DNA of 64,000 nucleotides. Source: Aliiroseovarius sp. (GTDB taxonomy: Bacteria; Pseudomonadota; Alphaproteobacteria; Rhodobacterales; Rhodobacteraceae). Shown here piece by piece: positions 44,358 through 54,612 of this stretch. How positions within the stretch are numbered: the first letter of the stretch is position 1; each line of letters starts with the position of its first letter. Where the stretch lies: NCBI RefSeq assembly GCF_030148435.1, contig NZ_JASBTN010000079.1, positions 62,001 through 126,000 of the forward strand, given 5' to 3'. Position numbers and translations under genes: made by a program. The notes under the pieces are model-generated. The model saw only the letters and a list, made by a program, of their open reading frames with translations, searched no databases and was not told where the DNA came from.

Positions 44358-45203
44358 ATGGCCAAGATTCTCGGTGGTATCACCACGTCGCACATCCCCG
44401 CCGTGGGCAACGCGATTCAGAACGAGCTCTATGACGACCCCTATTGGAAACCGTTTTTCGACGGCTATCCGAAGGTCCATGAGTGGGTGAAGAACAACAA
44501 GCCCGACTATGTGATCAATATCTACAACGACCACGGGCTGGGGTTCTTCCTGGACCAGATGCCGACCTTTGCGATCGGTGCGGCCCATGAATACAGGAAC
44601 GAGGACGAAGGCTGGGGCCTGCCCGAACTGCCGCCCTTTCCCGGCGCGCCCGAGCTGAGCTGGCACATCATCGAAAGCATGGTGGCGGATGAGTTCGACA
44701 TTACCTCCTGCCAGGAACTGCCGGTCGATCACGGTTTCGTCGTGCCGATGCAGCTGTTCTGGCCCGGCGCGCCGAACAATCCGGACATGCCGCGCGCGGT
44801 TCCGGTCTCGGCCAATACCGTGCAGCACCCGATCCCGACCCTGAAACGGGCGCTGGATTTTGGCAAGGCACTGGGCCGCGCGATCGAGAGCTTCCCCGAG
44901 GAGGCCAAGGTCGTGGTTCTGGGCACCGGAGGGCTGTCGCACCAGTTGGAGGGCAAACGCGCCGGTTTCATCAACCGCGAGTTCGACGAATATTGCCTGA
45001 ACAACATCGCCCACAATCCCGAAGAGCTGACCAAGATCTCCCGGATGGAGCTGGTCGAGAAGGCCGGGGCCCAGGGCACCGAGTTCCTGATGTGGATGAT
45101 GATGCGTGGCGCGCTGGGGGACAATGTCACCGAGCTGACCCGCAACTACCATATCCCAATCTCGAACACCGGCGCCGGGACGCTGCTGCTGGAATGTGCC
45201 TGA
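44358..45203 (+). CDS. ligB: Protocatechuate 4,5-dioxygenase beta subunit LigB
   Basis: A 281-residue catalytic subunit of the extradiol class III dioxygenases. It opens protocatechuate between carbons 4 and 5 with O2 to 4-carboxy-2-hydroxymuconate-6-semialdehyde. The Fe(II) ligands expected from the Sphingobium enzyme are present as H12 (TTSHIPAVG), H59 (YNDHGLGFF) and E242 (GTEFLMW), and the acid-base histidine is H195 (GGLSHQLEG). Strong AAGGAGA precedes the start. It is the last gene of the plus-strand lig unit. Confidence 0.96.
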   Translation: MAKILGGITTSHIPAVGNAIQNELYDDPYWKPFFDGYPKVHEWVKNNKPDYVINIYNDHGLGFFLDQMPTFAIGAAHEYRNEDEGWGLPELPPFPGAPELSWHIIESMVADEFDITSCQELPVDHGFVVPMQLFWPGAPNNPDMPRAVPVSANTVQHPIPTLKRALDFGKALGRAIESFPEEAKVVVLGTGGLSHQLEGKRAGFINREFDEYCLNNIAHNPEELTKISRMELVEKAGAQGTEFLMWMMMRGALGDNVTELTRNYHIPISNTGAGTLLLECA

Positions 45204-45236
45204 GCGGGGATTAACGGCGTTCAACCTGCCCTGTTC

Positions 45237-45280
45237 GGCGCGTTAAACAGTTTAAACAAGGGCGGTAGGGCGCGTTAAAC
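45237..45280. repeat. 12-bp direct repeat between convergent ligB and pobR
   Basis: GGCGCGTTAAAC occurs at 45237-45248 and 45269-45280, 32 bp apart. Each is followed by a partly inverted TTTAAAC or CTTTAAC. The repeat fills the 80-base space between two converging genes. It could be a bidirectional transcription end or a protein site; neither is proven. Confidence 0.55.
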
Positions 45281-45283
45281 TCT

Positions 45284-46132
45284 TTAACCTTTCGCCTCCA
45301 GCGCCCGGCGGAAGTCGCGCGGGCTCTGTCCCGTGGCCCGTGCAAAGACCCGGCTGAAATAGGCCGGGTCATTGTATCCCATCTGGTAGGCGACCTCTTG
45401 AATCGACAGGTTCGAAAAGGCCAAGTTCCGGCGAGCCTCGCGGATGACCCGTTCCTCGATCGCCGCCGAGGCCGGCCGCCCGGTCGCCACCCGCATCACC
45501 CGGCTCAGATGGGTGGGGGTGACGGCCAGATCGCGGGCATAGTCCGCCACGCGCCAATGATCCCTGTAGTGGGTCTCGATCAGGGCTTCGAAACGGCGTT
45601 GCAGGCGGGTGTCCGGACGCAGGCCGCCGGACTCTGCCCCGGCCATCTCCCGGGCGACCAATCCCAGCAGCAGGGTCGACAGGCTGCGCAGGATATGTGC
45701 CCGTGCAAAACCACGGGTCGGGTATTCGGCAAAGATGCGACGGGTCAATATCCTGATATCATTTGTTGATTTCAGAATGTCCGGGCGCGACAGCACCGGG
45801 CGCAACCCCTCGCCATCACGCAGGACCTGATCCAGCAGTTCCGACGCCAGCGTGACCACCCAGCCCTGCGTTCCGGGTTCGAACCGGAACCCGTGCACGG
45901 CACCGCGGGGCATGTTTACCAGGCTTCCTGCCGACAGGGCGCGCGGTGCCTCATCGATCAGCAGCGTGCCGCTCCCCCGCTCCAGCAGCAGAACCTGGTG
46001 CAGCCGGGCGTGGCGATGGGGTCTGAACTCCCAGTCATGCACGACCGAACGTGCTTCGATCGTTTCGCAATGTACCACGTCCGGCAGGTCGGCATCCTCG
46101 CCGAAAAGGTTGAATGTCTCGATCTGATCCAT
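45284..46132 (-). CDS. pobR: AraC-family regulator, PobR type
   Basis: A 282-residue regulator. The N-terminal cupin (about 25-110, HRHARLHQVLLLERGSGTLL) would bind 4-hydroxybenzoate. The C-terminal AraC double helix-turn-helix (about 180-280) includes VTPTHLSRVMRVATGR and the signature YFSRVFARATGQSPRDFRR. It diverges from pobA across 88 bases and is therefore the likely activator of pobA. The ATG at 46132 is chosen over a longer reading of 12 more codons. Confidence 0.85.
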   Translation of the reverse strand: MDQIETFNLFGEDADLPDVVHCETIEARSVVHDWEFRPHRHARLHQVLLLERGSGTLLIDEAPRALSAGSLVNMPRGAVHGFRFEPGTQGWVVTLASELLDQVLRDGEGLRPVLSRPDILKSTNDIRILTRRIFAEYPTRGFARAHILRSLSTLLLGLVAREMAGAESGGLRPDTRLQRRFEALIETHYRDHWRVADYARDLAVTPTHLSRVMRVATGRPASAAIEERVIREARRNLAFSNLSIQEVAYQMGYNDPAYFSRVFARATGQSPRDFRRALEAKG

Positions 46133-46220
46133 GTTCGATATGTACCAGAAGTGGCCGGAAGTATCCATTCAAATCCGTGTTGGAAAGGCGCAGGATGGGA
46201 TCAAAGAGGAGAACAGCGCC

Positions 46221-47393
46221 ATGAAAACGAAAGTCGGTATCATCGGAGGCGGCCCGTCCGGCCTCATGCTCAGTCAACTGCTTGATTTAAAAGGGATTGA
46301 TAACGTCGTCCTGGAAAAACACACCCGCGACTACGTGTTGGGGCGCATCCGTGCCGGCGTGTTGGAGCACGGTTTCGCAGAGCTCATGCGCGAGGCCCGC
46401 TGCGGCGACCGCATGGACGCCGAAGGCGAGATTCACGAGGGCTTCTATATTGCTGAAAACAATGAGAAAAAACGCGTCGATCTGGCCGGGCACACCGGCG
46501 GGAACTCGGTTGTCGTCTACGGTCAGACCGAGCTGACCCGCGACCTCTATGACGCGCGCGCCAAGATGAACGGCAAGGTCATTCACGAGGCGCTGGACGT
46601 CAAACCCCATGATATCAATACGCAAAACCCCTATCTGACCTACCGGCAGGGGGATGAAACCTTCCGCATCGACTGTGATTTCATCATCGGCGCAGACGGA
46701 TTCCACGGGGTCAGCCGCAAGTCGATCCCCAAGGATGTGCTCAAGGAATATGAAAAGGTCTATCCCTTTGGTTGGCTTGGAGTTTTGTCGCGCACCAAGC
46801 CGGTCTCGCCCGAGCTGATCTATGCCAAATCCGATCGCGGTTTCGCGCTCTGTTCGCTGCGTAGCCAGGTGCTCAGCCGCTATTACATCCAGGTGCCGCT
46901 GACCGACAGCACCGACGACTGGTCCGACGAGGCCTTCTGGGAGGAGCTGAGGGCACGCCTGCCCGACGATGTCGCCGATCGGCTGGAAACCGGCCCTTCG
47001 ATCGAGAAATCCATTGCCCCACTCAGAAGTTTTGTCGCGGAACCAATGCGTTACGGTAACATGTTCCTGGCAGGGGATGCCGCCCATATCGTGCCGCCCA
47101 CCGGCGCGCGGGGGCTGAATTCGGCGGCCAGCGACATCTACTACCTCTATCACGGGCTGGTGGATCACTACCTGAACGGGGATGACAGCGGGCTCGAAAG
47201 CTACAGCGAAAAGGCCCTGGCGCGGGTCTGGAAGGCGCAGCGATTCAGCTGGTGGATGACCTCGCTGCTGCACAGGTTCCCGGATGCGATCCCTTACGAT
47301 GACAAGCTGCAACAGACTGATCTGGAGTATCTTTTCAGCTCCGAGGCGGCAATGACATCGCTGGCGGAAAACTATGTGGGCCTGCCCTTCTGA
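46221..47393 (+). CDS. pobA: 4-hydroxybenzoate 3-monooxygenase PobA
   Basis: A 390-residue flavoprotein that hydroxylates 4-hydroxybenzoate to protocatechuate with NADPH and O2. The FAD-binding GIIGGGPSGL is at the start, the NADPH/FAD dual motif lies in CDFIIGADGFHG (about 155), and the second FAD site is FLAGDAAHIVPPTGARGLN (about 285). Length matches the family (about 394). AGAGGAG lies ahead of the ATG. It feeds the ligAB pathway upstream in the window. Confidence 0.96.
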   Translation: MKTKVGIIGGGPSGLMLSQLLDLKGIDNVVLEKHTRDYVLGRIRAGVLEHGFAELMREARCGDRMDAEGEIHEGFYIAENNEKKRVDLAGHTGGNSVVVYGQTELTRDLYDARAKMNGKVIHEALDVKPHDINTQNPYLTYRQGDETFRIDCDFIIGADGFHGVSRKSIPKDVLKEYEKVYPFGWLGVLSRTKPVSPELIYAKSDRGFALCSLRSQVLSRYYIQVPLTDSTDDWSDEAFWEELRARLPDDVADRLETGPSIEKSIAPLRSFVAEPMRYGNMFLAGDAAHIVPPTGARGLNSAASDIYYLYHGLVDHYLNGDDSGLESYSEKALARVWKAQRFSWWMTSLLHRFPDAIPYDDKLQQTDLEYLFSSEAAMTSLAENYVGLPF

Positions 47394-47471
47394 GAACTTG
47401 ACCCATGTCATGGCGGGCCCACTGCGGCCCCGTCAATATGCGTTCAAGAGAGACGCAAAAGGGGAAGACCC

Positions 47472-47879
47472 ATGTACAAGAATATCCTGGTCGCCGTCGC
47501 CCTGGACCATGACCGCGATTCGAACGAGGCTCTGAACATCGCCAAGGCGTTGGGCGAGGCGGATGCGAAGATCACTGCCCTTCATGTGATGGAAGAGGTG
47601 CCGTCCTACGTCGCGCAATACCTGCCCGAAGGCCAGTTGGAGAGCAACGTGCACGAGCTGGAGGCCCGGCTGAAATCCGAACTCTCCGGCCGCAACGGAA
47701 TCGAGGTTGCCGTGGTCGCGGGCCATGCAGGCCACACCATTGTCGACTGGGCCGCCCATCACGACATCGACTGTATAGTTATCGCGTCGCACCGCCCCGG
47801 CCTGCAGGATTATTTCCTGGGCTCGACTGCGGCCAGGGTCGTGCGCCACGCCCCATGCGCCGTGCATGTGCACCGCTAA
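47472..47879 (+). CDS. Universal stress protein family (UspA-like)
   Basis: A 135-residue single-domain Usp protein. It begins YKNILVAVALD, and the ATP-type motif is VIASHRPGLQDYFLGSTA followed by the final strand HAPCAVHVHR. It may act in stress survival. AGGGGAAG lies before the ATG, and an intrinsic terminator follows. It lies 78 bases after pobA and could be read through from it. Confidence 0.9.
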   Translation: MYKNILVAVALDHDRDSNEALNIAKALGEADAKITALHVMEEVPSYVAQYLPEGQLESNVHELEARLKSELSGRNGIEVAVVAGHAGHTIVDWAAHHDIDCIVIASHRPGLQDYFLGSTAARVVRHAPCAVHVHR

Positions 47880-47900
47880 CGAACTGGGACGGTGAAGAAA

Positions 47901-47928
47901 AGGCGGGCTCTTGAGGCCCGCCTTTCGC
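47901..47928 (+). terminator. Intrinsic terminator after the usp gene
   Basis: AGGCGGGC and GCCCGCCT form an eight-bp stem with a TCTTGAG loop, followed by TTC. The T tract is short. Confidence 0.65.
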
Positions 47929-47968
47929 GTTCCTACATGGGGGGGAGACCAGAGGAGGAACGCGCAAG

Positions 47969-48334
47969 ATGAAATGTCCGATCGACCAGACCGAACTGCT
48001 GATGACCGAGCGTCATGGGGTCGAGATCGACTACTGCCCGAAATGCCGCGGCGTATGGCTGGACCGGGGCGAACTGGACAAGATCATCGAAATGGCGACG
48101 CCGGAAGTGGCGCTGGCGAACCCGGATCCGGCTCCCGCGCCGGCCCCGCGCGCATCCGGTCATCCCGAACGCCGACACGAAGAGCCCCGGTATGGGGAGC
48201 GCCGGGATGATCGCCGCGGCGACCGCCATGGCGACCACCGCGACGACCGGCGCGACACCTACAAATCCGCCAAACGGTACAGGAAGAAGCGGCGCAAATC
48301 CTTTCTGGAGGACATGTTCGACTTCTTCGATTGA
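47969..48334 (+). CDS. TFIIB-type zinc-ribbon protein with His/Arg-rich tail
   Basis: A 121-residue protein. The zf-TFIIB (PF13453) domain is at residues 1-42: MKCPIDQTEL with C3, then YCPKCRGVWLDRGEL with C23 and C26. Asp occupies the place of the second cysteine of the first knuckle, a variant common in this family. Residues 50-110 are rich in His, Arg and Asp in near-repeats (RRDDRRGDRHGDHRDDRRD), and the end is acidic and aromatic (FLEDMFDFFD). GAGGAGG lies before the start. Function unknown. Confidence 0.85.
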   Translation: MKCPIDQTELLMTERHGVEIDYCPKCRGVWLDRGELDKIIEMATPEVALANPDPAPAPAPRASGHPERRHEEPRYGERRDDRRGDRHGDHRDDRRDTYKSAKRYRKKRRKSFLEDMFDFFD

Positions 48335-48418
48335 CGGTTTGATCGATGGCCCCTCTGGCCTTTTGCCCGCAGGGTGCTAGGCTGATCCTGCGCGAGCCAA
48401 ATGCCAGCGGAGGAACAC

Positions 48419-48742
48419 ATGCCCGTCATCAAGAAAGACGCTGATCTTCAGACCGTCATCACCACCTATGAAGTGACCCCCGGCACCTGTGCCGATCTGT
48501 GCGAGGAAATCCGCGTCGCCTGCAACGAGTTCATCTCGAAACAGGACGGGTTTATCGGCGCCGCCCTGCATGTGAATGACGCGCAGACACGCATCGCCTC
48601 CTACACGCAATGGCGTACGCGGGACGATTTCATGCGTGTCCTCCGGTCCGAGGAAATGCGGGTTTATCATCGCAAATTCAATACCTTGTCCAAGAATTTT
48701 GCCCCAGTTCTCTATGACGTGGTGATGGTTTCTGACGGATGA
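48419..48742 (+). CDS. Antibiotic biosynthesis monooxygenase (ABM) domain protein
   Basis: A 107-residue ferredoxin-like ABM protein. The GGAGGA site at 48409-48414 supports the ATG at 48419. Blocks TYEVTPGTCADLCEEI and GFIGAALHVNDAQTRIASYTQW are typical. Family members are small heme-degrading or quinol oxygenases, often without cofactor. ATGA overlap with the downstream isomerase-like gene. The cognate substrate is unknown. Confidence 0.82.
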   Translation: MPVIKKDADLQTVITTYEVTPGTCADLCEEIRVACNEFISKQDGFIGAALHVNDAQTRIASYTQWRTRDDFMRVLRSEEMRVYHRKFNTLSKNFAPVLYDVVMVSDG

Positions 48743-49554
48743 GCGACCTGCCGGTCATCGGCGCGCAGCTTTCGGTGCTGGACCTCGCCCGGCACCGGGA
48801 TTGGCTTTTCGCCAAGGATCGCGACCTGGAGCTGCCCGAATTCTGCATGGGCGACATTCTGGCCCAGCCTGCACCCTTCATCGAGATGGCACAGAAGACG
48901 CTGGAGGGCTGGCACGGGCGGTTGGGCATCCACGGGCCTTTCGCCGGGTTCGAGCTTGACGTGAAGGACCGGGAAATCCGTCCCGTGGTGCAGCGCCGGA
49001 TCGACCAGGCCCTGGACGTTTGCGAGGCTCTGGGGGCGGTGCAGATGGTGCTTCATTCGCCCTATGACCGTTGGGACGAATGCAACCTCGACAACACGCT
49101 GGCCGGGCGCGACAAGCGGGTCTCGGCGATCCTCGACACGCTGGAACCGGCGCTGACCCGGGCGCGGGACATCGGCGTACAGATCGTGCTGGAAAACATC
49201 AAGGATACGGACCCAGCCGACCGCATGGCGGTGGTCGCCGCCGCCGATACCGCCGCGCTGGCCCTGTCGGTGGACACGGGGCACGCGCATTGGGCGCATT
49301 GGGTGGACGGCGCGCCCCCGGCGGATCGTTTCATCTCGGCGGCCGGCAGCAGGCTGGGCCATGTGCACCTTCAGGACACCGATGGCTGGGCCGACCGGCA
49401 CTGGGCGCTGGGCGAGGGCAACATCGTCTGGCCGGCCGTGTTCAAGGCCCTGGCGGGCTGTGACGCGCGGCCCCATCTGATCGTCGAGATCAATGAATTC
49501 GACAGGGTCGAGGACAGTGTCGCCCACCTGGAGGCGCTGGGACTGGCGCAGTAG
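48739..49554 (+). CDS. Sugar phosphate isomerase/epimerase-like TIM-barrel protein
   Basis: A 271-residue protein of the AP-endonuclease-2-like family. Metal-binding positions lie in LGIHGPFAGFELD, MVLHSPYDRWDE, IVLENIKDTD, LSVDTGHAHW and GHVHLQDTDG, all in order around the barrel. Substrates of this family vary (sugars, inositols, hydroxypyruvate). Translational coupling to the ABM gene suggests a two-step conversion. No link to the aromatic pathway is proven. Confidence 0.85.
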   Translation: MSDLPVIGAQLSVLDLARHRDWLFAKDRDLELPEFCMGDILAQPAPFIEMAQKTLEGWHGRLGIHGPFAGFELDVKDREIRPVVQRRIDQALDVCEALGAVQMVLHSPYDRWDECNLDNTLAGRDKRVSAILDTLEPALTRARDIGVQIVLENIKDTDPADRMAVVAAADTAALALSVDTGHAHWAHWVDGAPPADRFISAAGSRLGHVHLQDTDGWADRHWALGEGNIVWPAVFKALAGCDARPHLIVEINEFDRVEDSVAHLEALGLAQ

Positions 49555-49637
49555 GCCCGTGGTCCGCGCGCCTCTGCGTCGGATGGGTTTAGCGACCGAA
49601 AACTGCCAGGATGGCCGCAGCGATTGAGGAGGAAATA

Positions 49638-50030
49638 ATGCATTATTTCAAAGGCATGGCAATCTCGACTGCGCTTCTGGCGGTCATTCCCACCGCCGGT
49701 CTCGCACAGGAGTTGATCGGGTCTTACGTGGCCCATATCGGGCGCGAGGATCTGTACAATTCCAGCGGCGCGCGTCTGTCTGAGCCCTGGCAGATCATTC
49801 GCCAGGATCGGGCAAACTTTCACCGTTTCGGCATCCGGCACGCAGGCGACGAGTGGGACAGTTTCTTCGGGGATATCGACAACCGCGCAGCGATGGAGCG
49901 CATGATCATGAACGGTTCCATCAACCCGGTGGCCGCGCGGGATATCGTCTCGGGCGGGGCGACGGTGGTGGTCGAGGTCTGGGGATATGGGGACACCGGC
50001 AACTCGGTGCGGGTGGATGTCTATCGCTGA
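49638..50030 (+). CDS. Small exported protein of unknown function
   Basis: A 130-residue protein with a signal peptide (1-23, MHYFKGMAISTALLA then a TAGLAQ cleavage site). The mature part begins ELIGSYVAHIGREDLYNSSG and ends in a VVEVWGYGDTGNSVRVDVYR-like beta pattern. The GAGGAGG site at 49627-49633 supports the ATG at 49638 over longer readings. I know no family. It overlaps the convergent ydcF-like gene by ten bases at the 3' end. Confidence 0.75.
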   Translation: MHYFKGMAISTALLAVIPTAGLAQELIGSYVAHIGREDLYNSSGARLSEPWQIIRQDRANFHRFGIRHAGDEWDSFFGDIDNRAAMERMIMNGSINPVAARDIVSGGATVVVEVWGYGDTGNSVRVDVYR

Positions 50031-50497
50031 GGGCGGATCAGGTACCAGGCCAGCGCCACCAGCTCGCGTAGGGACATTTTCAGCAGGCGCCAGGGGCTGC
50101 GGCCCTTGAGGCCCGGATGTGCGCCGGTCGCCCGCATTCCCAGCCGCCGCGCCACCAGATGTGCACGGGGCAGGTGGTAGAGGTCGGTGACGATCACCAC
50201 CGGGCCAGTCGGGTCAGGCAGCATGGGCTGCGAAAAGGCGAGGTTCCGCGACGTGGTGGTCGAGCGGTCCTCCAGCTGGATGGCCTGCTCTGGTACGCCC
50301 AGATTGATGCAAATGTCCCGGATTGCCGCAGCCTCTGCGGGCGGATGCACACCCATGCCCCCGGAGGCAATGATCCCGCTCACCCGGCCATCAAGATAGA
50401 GCCGCGCCCCATGTTCCGCCCGCAGCCTGAGCGTGGGCGAGGGCACGCCACCCGGCCAGACCGCGGCGCCGAGGATGATGGCGGTGGGTTTGCTCAT
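50021..50497 (-). CDS. YdcF/ElyC-family (DUF218) protein
   Basis: A 158-residue single-domain protein. The DUF218 blocks AIILGAAVWPGG, IIASGGMGVHPPAEAAAI, LEDRSTTTSRNLAFS and VTDLYHLPRAHLVARR are all present. Some members affect envelope integrity or vancomycin tolerance; this one lacks the membrane helices of ElyC and SanA. The ATG at 50497 is chosen, as longer in-frame readings add only low-complexity residues. The 285 bases upstream to uvrB hold nothing I can name. Confidence 0.85.
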   Translation of the reverse strand: MSKPTAIILGAAVWPGGVPSPTLRLRAEHGARLYLDGRVSGIIASGGMGVHPPAEAAAIRDICINLGVPEQAIQLEDRSTTTSRNLAFSQPMLPDPTGPVVIVTDLYHLPRAHLVARRLGMRATGAHPGLKGRSPWRLLKMSLRELVALAWYLIRPQR

Positions 50498-50782
50498 GTC
50501 GGCAAGGTAGGGGGTGCGGCTGGCGAGGGCAATCCGCTGCGGCGGTCCGCGAAGCCGCGCGGTGGAAAGTGATACCGGACGGGCCGAAGGCCCGGACAGC
50601 GCCCGCCCCGCCCCGACAAGCGGGTGCTTCTCGCCCACCCGCGTGGCGGCACTGTCCTTTTTGGAGCGTAAACCTGCAAGCGGTCAATCTGCGGAATTTG
50701 AAAAAGTTACGAGCTGTTTACGAATATCGACAATTGGCATGTGAGGGGGCATCCAATTCCGTCGAAAGTGATTCCCAGTCAG

Positions 50783-52942
<2,160 letters not shown>

Positions 52943-53042
52943 GACTGATTCCTTCCGGGCCTCCCTAAGATGGTCGCATTCTGGTCGCGCGCAAGGGCCT
53001 GCCGCGTGGTCATCATGGCCTGTCCTGTCAGCGGCTGTCAGC

Positions 53043-53870
53043 ATGGCGCGCATGAAGGTCTGGGATTGGCCCGGTACGGGCGAGAAAGCGTGGTTTTACG
53101 GGGGGAACGGCTTCCCCCTGGGCTTTTATGAACCGCTGATGCGGCGGCTGGCGCGGCGGGTATCCCTGTCCGGTCTGCACAACCGCGCCTGTTGGTCGGA
53201 GGCGGGGGCGCCCGGGCGCGGGGATGGCTGGCGGCGCTACGGCGCAGACCTGGCCCATGCGATCCGGGCGCGGGGGGCGGGCGTGATCGGGATCGGCCAT
53301 TCGATGGGCGCCTGTTCCATGGTGCTTGCGCAGCGGGCCGATCCTTCGCTGTTTCGCGCGCTGGTGCTGGTGGAGCCTGCCGTTGTCTCTCCCCGTGCCG
53401 TGAGAGTGGCGAAAAGGATGCCGAAATGGGCCGGGCGTTTCGTGAAACCCGTGCGCGCGGCGCGGGACCGCAGGGATCATTGGCCGGATGGGGCGCAATA
53501 TCTGGCCGAGCTGCAATCCCACCCCGCCTATCGCCGTTTCGACGCGGAGGCTTGGGCGGCGGTCGCGGCCCATGGGACGGTTGCAAACGGGCAGGGGGTG
53601 CAGCTGGCCTTTCCCAAGGCCTGGGAGGCGCATAATTTCTTTCATGCCGAGGCGGTGCTGGCCGATGTTGAAACGCTCGACATCCCGGTGGCGGTGATCC
53701 GCGGGCGGCCGAGCTATTTCTTCCCGGAGCCGATGTGGCATGAACTCGCCCGGGTGCGGCCGGACTTTGTTACGCTGGAAGACCCCGCTTTCGGCCATCT
53801 TTTGCCGATCGAGGCGCCCGGATCGGCATATGATCTCATCTCTCAGGCGCTTTCCCGCCTGTCCGCTTGA
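53043..53870 (+). CDS. Alpha/beta hydrolase
   Basis: A 275-residue hydrolase. The nucleophile elbow is [10 protein letters not shown] (about residue 83), and the catalytic histidine lies in [13 protein letters not shown] near the end. [12 protein letters not shown] at the start is the oxyanion-loop region. Two ATG codons (53043 and 53052) are possible, neither with a strong Shine-Dalgarno. It diverges from uvrB. Substrate unknown. Confidence 0.82.
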   Translation: MARMKVWDWPGTGEKAWFYGGNGFPLGFYEPLMRRLARRVSLSGLHNRACWSEAGAPGRGDGWRRYGADLAHAIRARGAGVIGIGHSMGACSMVLAQRADPSLFRALVLVEPAVVSPRAVRVAKRMPKWAGRFVKPVRAARDRRDHWPDGAQYLAELQSHPAYRRFDAEAWAAVAAHGTVANGQGVQLAFPKAWEAHNFFHAEAVLADVETLDIPVAVIRGRPSYFFPEPMWHELARVRPDFVTLEDPAFGHLLPIEAPGSAYDLISQALSRLSA

Positions 53871-53927
53871 CCCTCTCGCGGGGCCTCCTGCAACTGGGGA
53901 AAACCGCGAAAAAAGAGGGAGAGCAGA

Positions 53928-54389
53928 ATGGTCACGATCCGACGCGCAGAGATGAAGGACGCCCCGGCAATTGCCCGGCTGGTGGAGGCACTGTTGACGG
54001 AATTGAGCGGCGATGGGCTCGCCCCCGTGGCCCCCGTGGCCCCCGTGGCCCCCGTGGCGCGACAGCTTCTGGCCGGGCAGCAGGTGATCGGGCTGTTGGC
54101 CGAATCCGACCGGCGTGCAGTGGGCGTGATGATGCTGAACCGCTGCGCGGCGATCTACGCGGGCGGCGGCTTTGGCGAGATTTCCGAGCTTTACGTCGAT
54201 CCCGCCTTTCGGTCACGCGGTGTGGCGGCCGAGCTGTTGGGTTTTGCGCGCGAAGTGGCCCGGCGCGAGGGCTGGACCCGGCTGGAAGCCGGCGCACCCG
54301 CGCAACCCGCCTGGGCACGCTCGCTGGCCTTTTTCGAACGCGAAGGTTTTGCCGAGGTCGGACCGCGTCTGCGCTGGGTGGCGGCATAG
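53928..54389 (+). CDS. GNAT-family N-acetyltransferase
   Basis: A 153-residue acetyltransferase. The acetyl-CoA loop is VDPAFRSRGVAAELL (about residue 90), and the last strand has AFFEREGF. An (APV) tripeptide repeat, APVAPVAPVAPVA, sits at residues 32-44 and comes from four copies of a 9-bp repeat. AGGGAGAGC precedes the start. Acceptor substrate unknown. Confidence 0.85.
   Translation: MVTIRRAEMKDAPAIARLVEALLTELSGDGLAPVAPVAPVAPVARQLLAGQQVIGLLAESDRRAVGVMMLNRCAAIYAGGGFGEISELYVDPAFRSRGVAAELLGFAREVARREGWTRLEAGAPAQPAWARSLAFFEREGFAEVGPRLRWVAA
54021..54056 (+). repeat. Four perfect 9-bp tandem repeats inside the GNAT gene
   Basis: GCCCCCGTG occurs four times in a row without a mismatch. Because the unit is nine bases, gain or loss of copies keeps the frame and changes only the length of the Ala-Pro-Val linker. 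It precedes the core acetyltransferase strands. Confidence 0.9.
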
Positions 54390-54578
54390 GCCCTCCCCAT
54401 TTCTGGGGAGGTGCGCGGACCCTGACGGCGCGGTAAAAAACCGACACGACTGGCACGTGGTTGACCGATTGGGGTCTCCGCGCTCTTTCCGCGCCAATTC
54501 CTTGAAAAGATTAACAAATCGTTACCACTTAAAGGTGATTTATTTTCAATAAAACACAACCAAAAGTGTATTTTCCTG

Positions 54579-54607
54579 TTGCACGATTATTCTCCTCGCG
54601 CTAGCGT
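54579..54607 (+). promoter_or_regulatory. Promoter-like element before the structured RNA
   Basis: TTGCAC (54579-54584) and TAGCGT (54602-54607) are separated by 17 bases, the ideal sigma-70 spacing, in an AT-rich stretch (54500-54600) that stands out from the GC-rich surroundings. Start of transcription would be about 54613. The remaining 54390-54578 holds a CCTCCCC/GGGGAGG hairpin after the GNAT gene (54392-54411) and no gene. Confidence 0.5.
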
Positions 54608-54612
54608 CAAGG

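Noticed and set aside
45880-45910. tRNA T-arm-like GGTTCGAACCGGAACC inside pobR
   Set aside because: No acceptor, D or anticodon arm around it, and it lies within a clear AraC-family coding frame.
54021-54056. Phase-variable on/off switch in the GNAT gene
   Set aside because: The repeat unit is nine bases, so copy changes cannot shift the frame; only linker length can vary.
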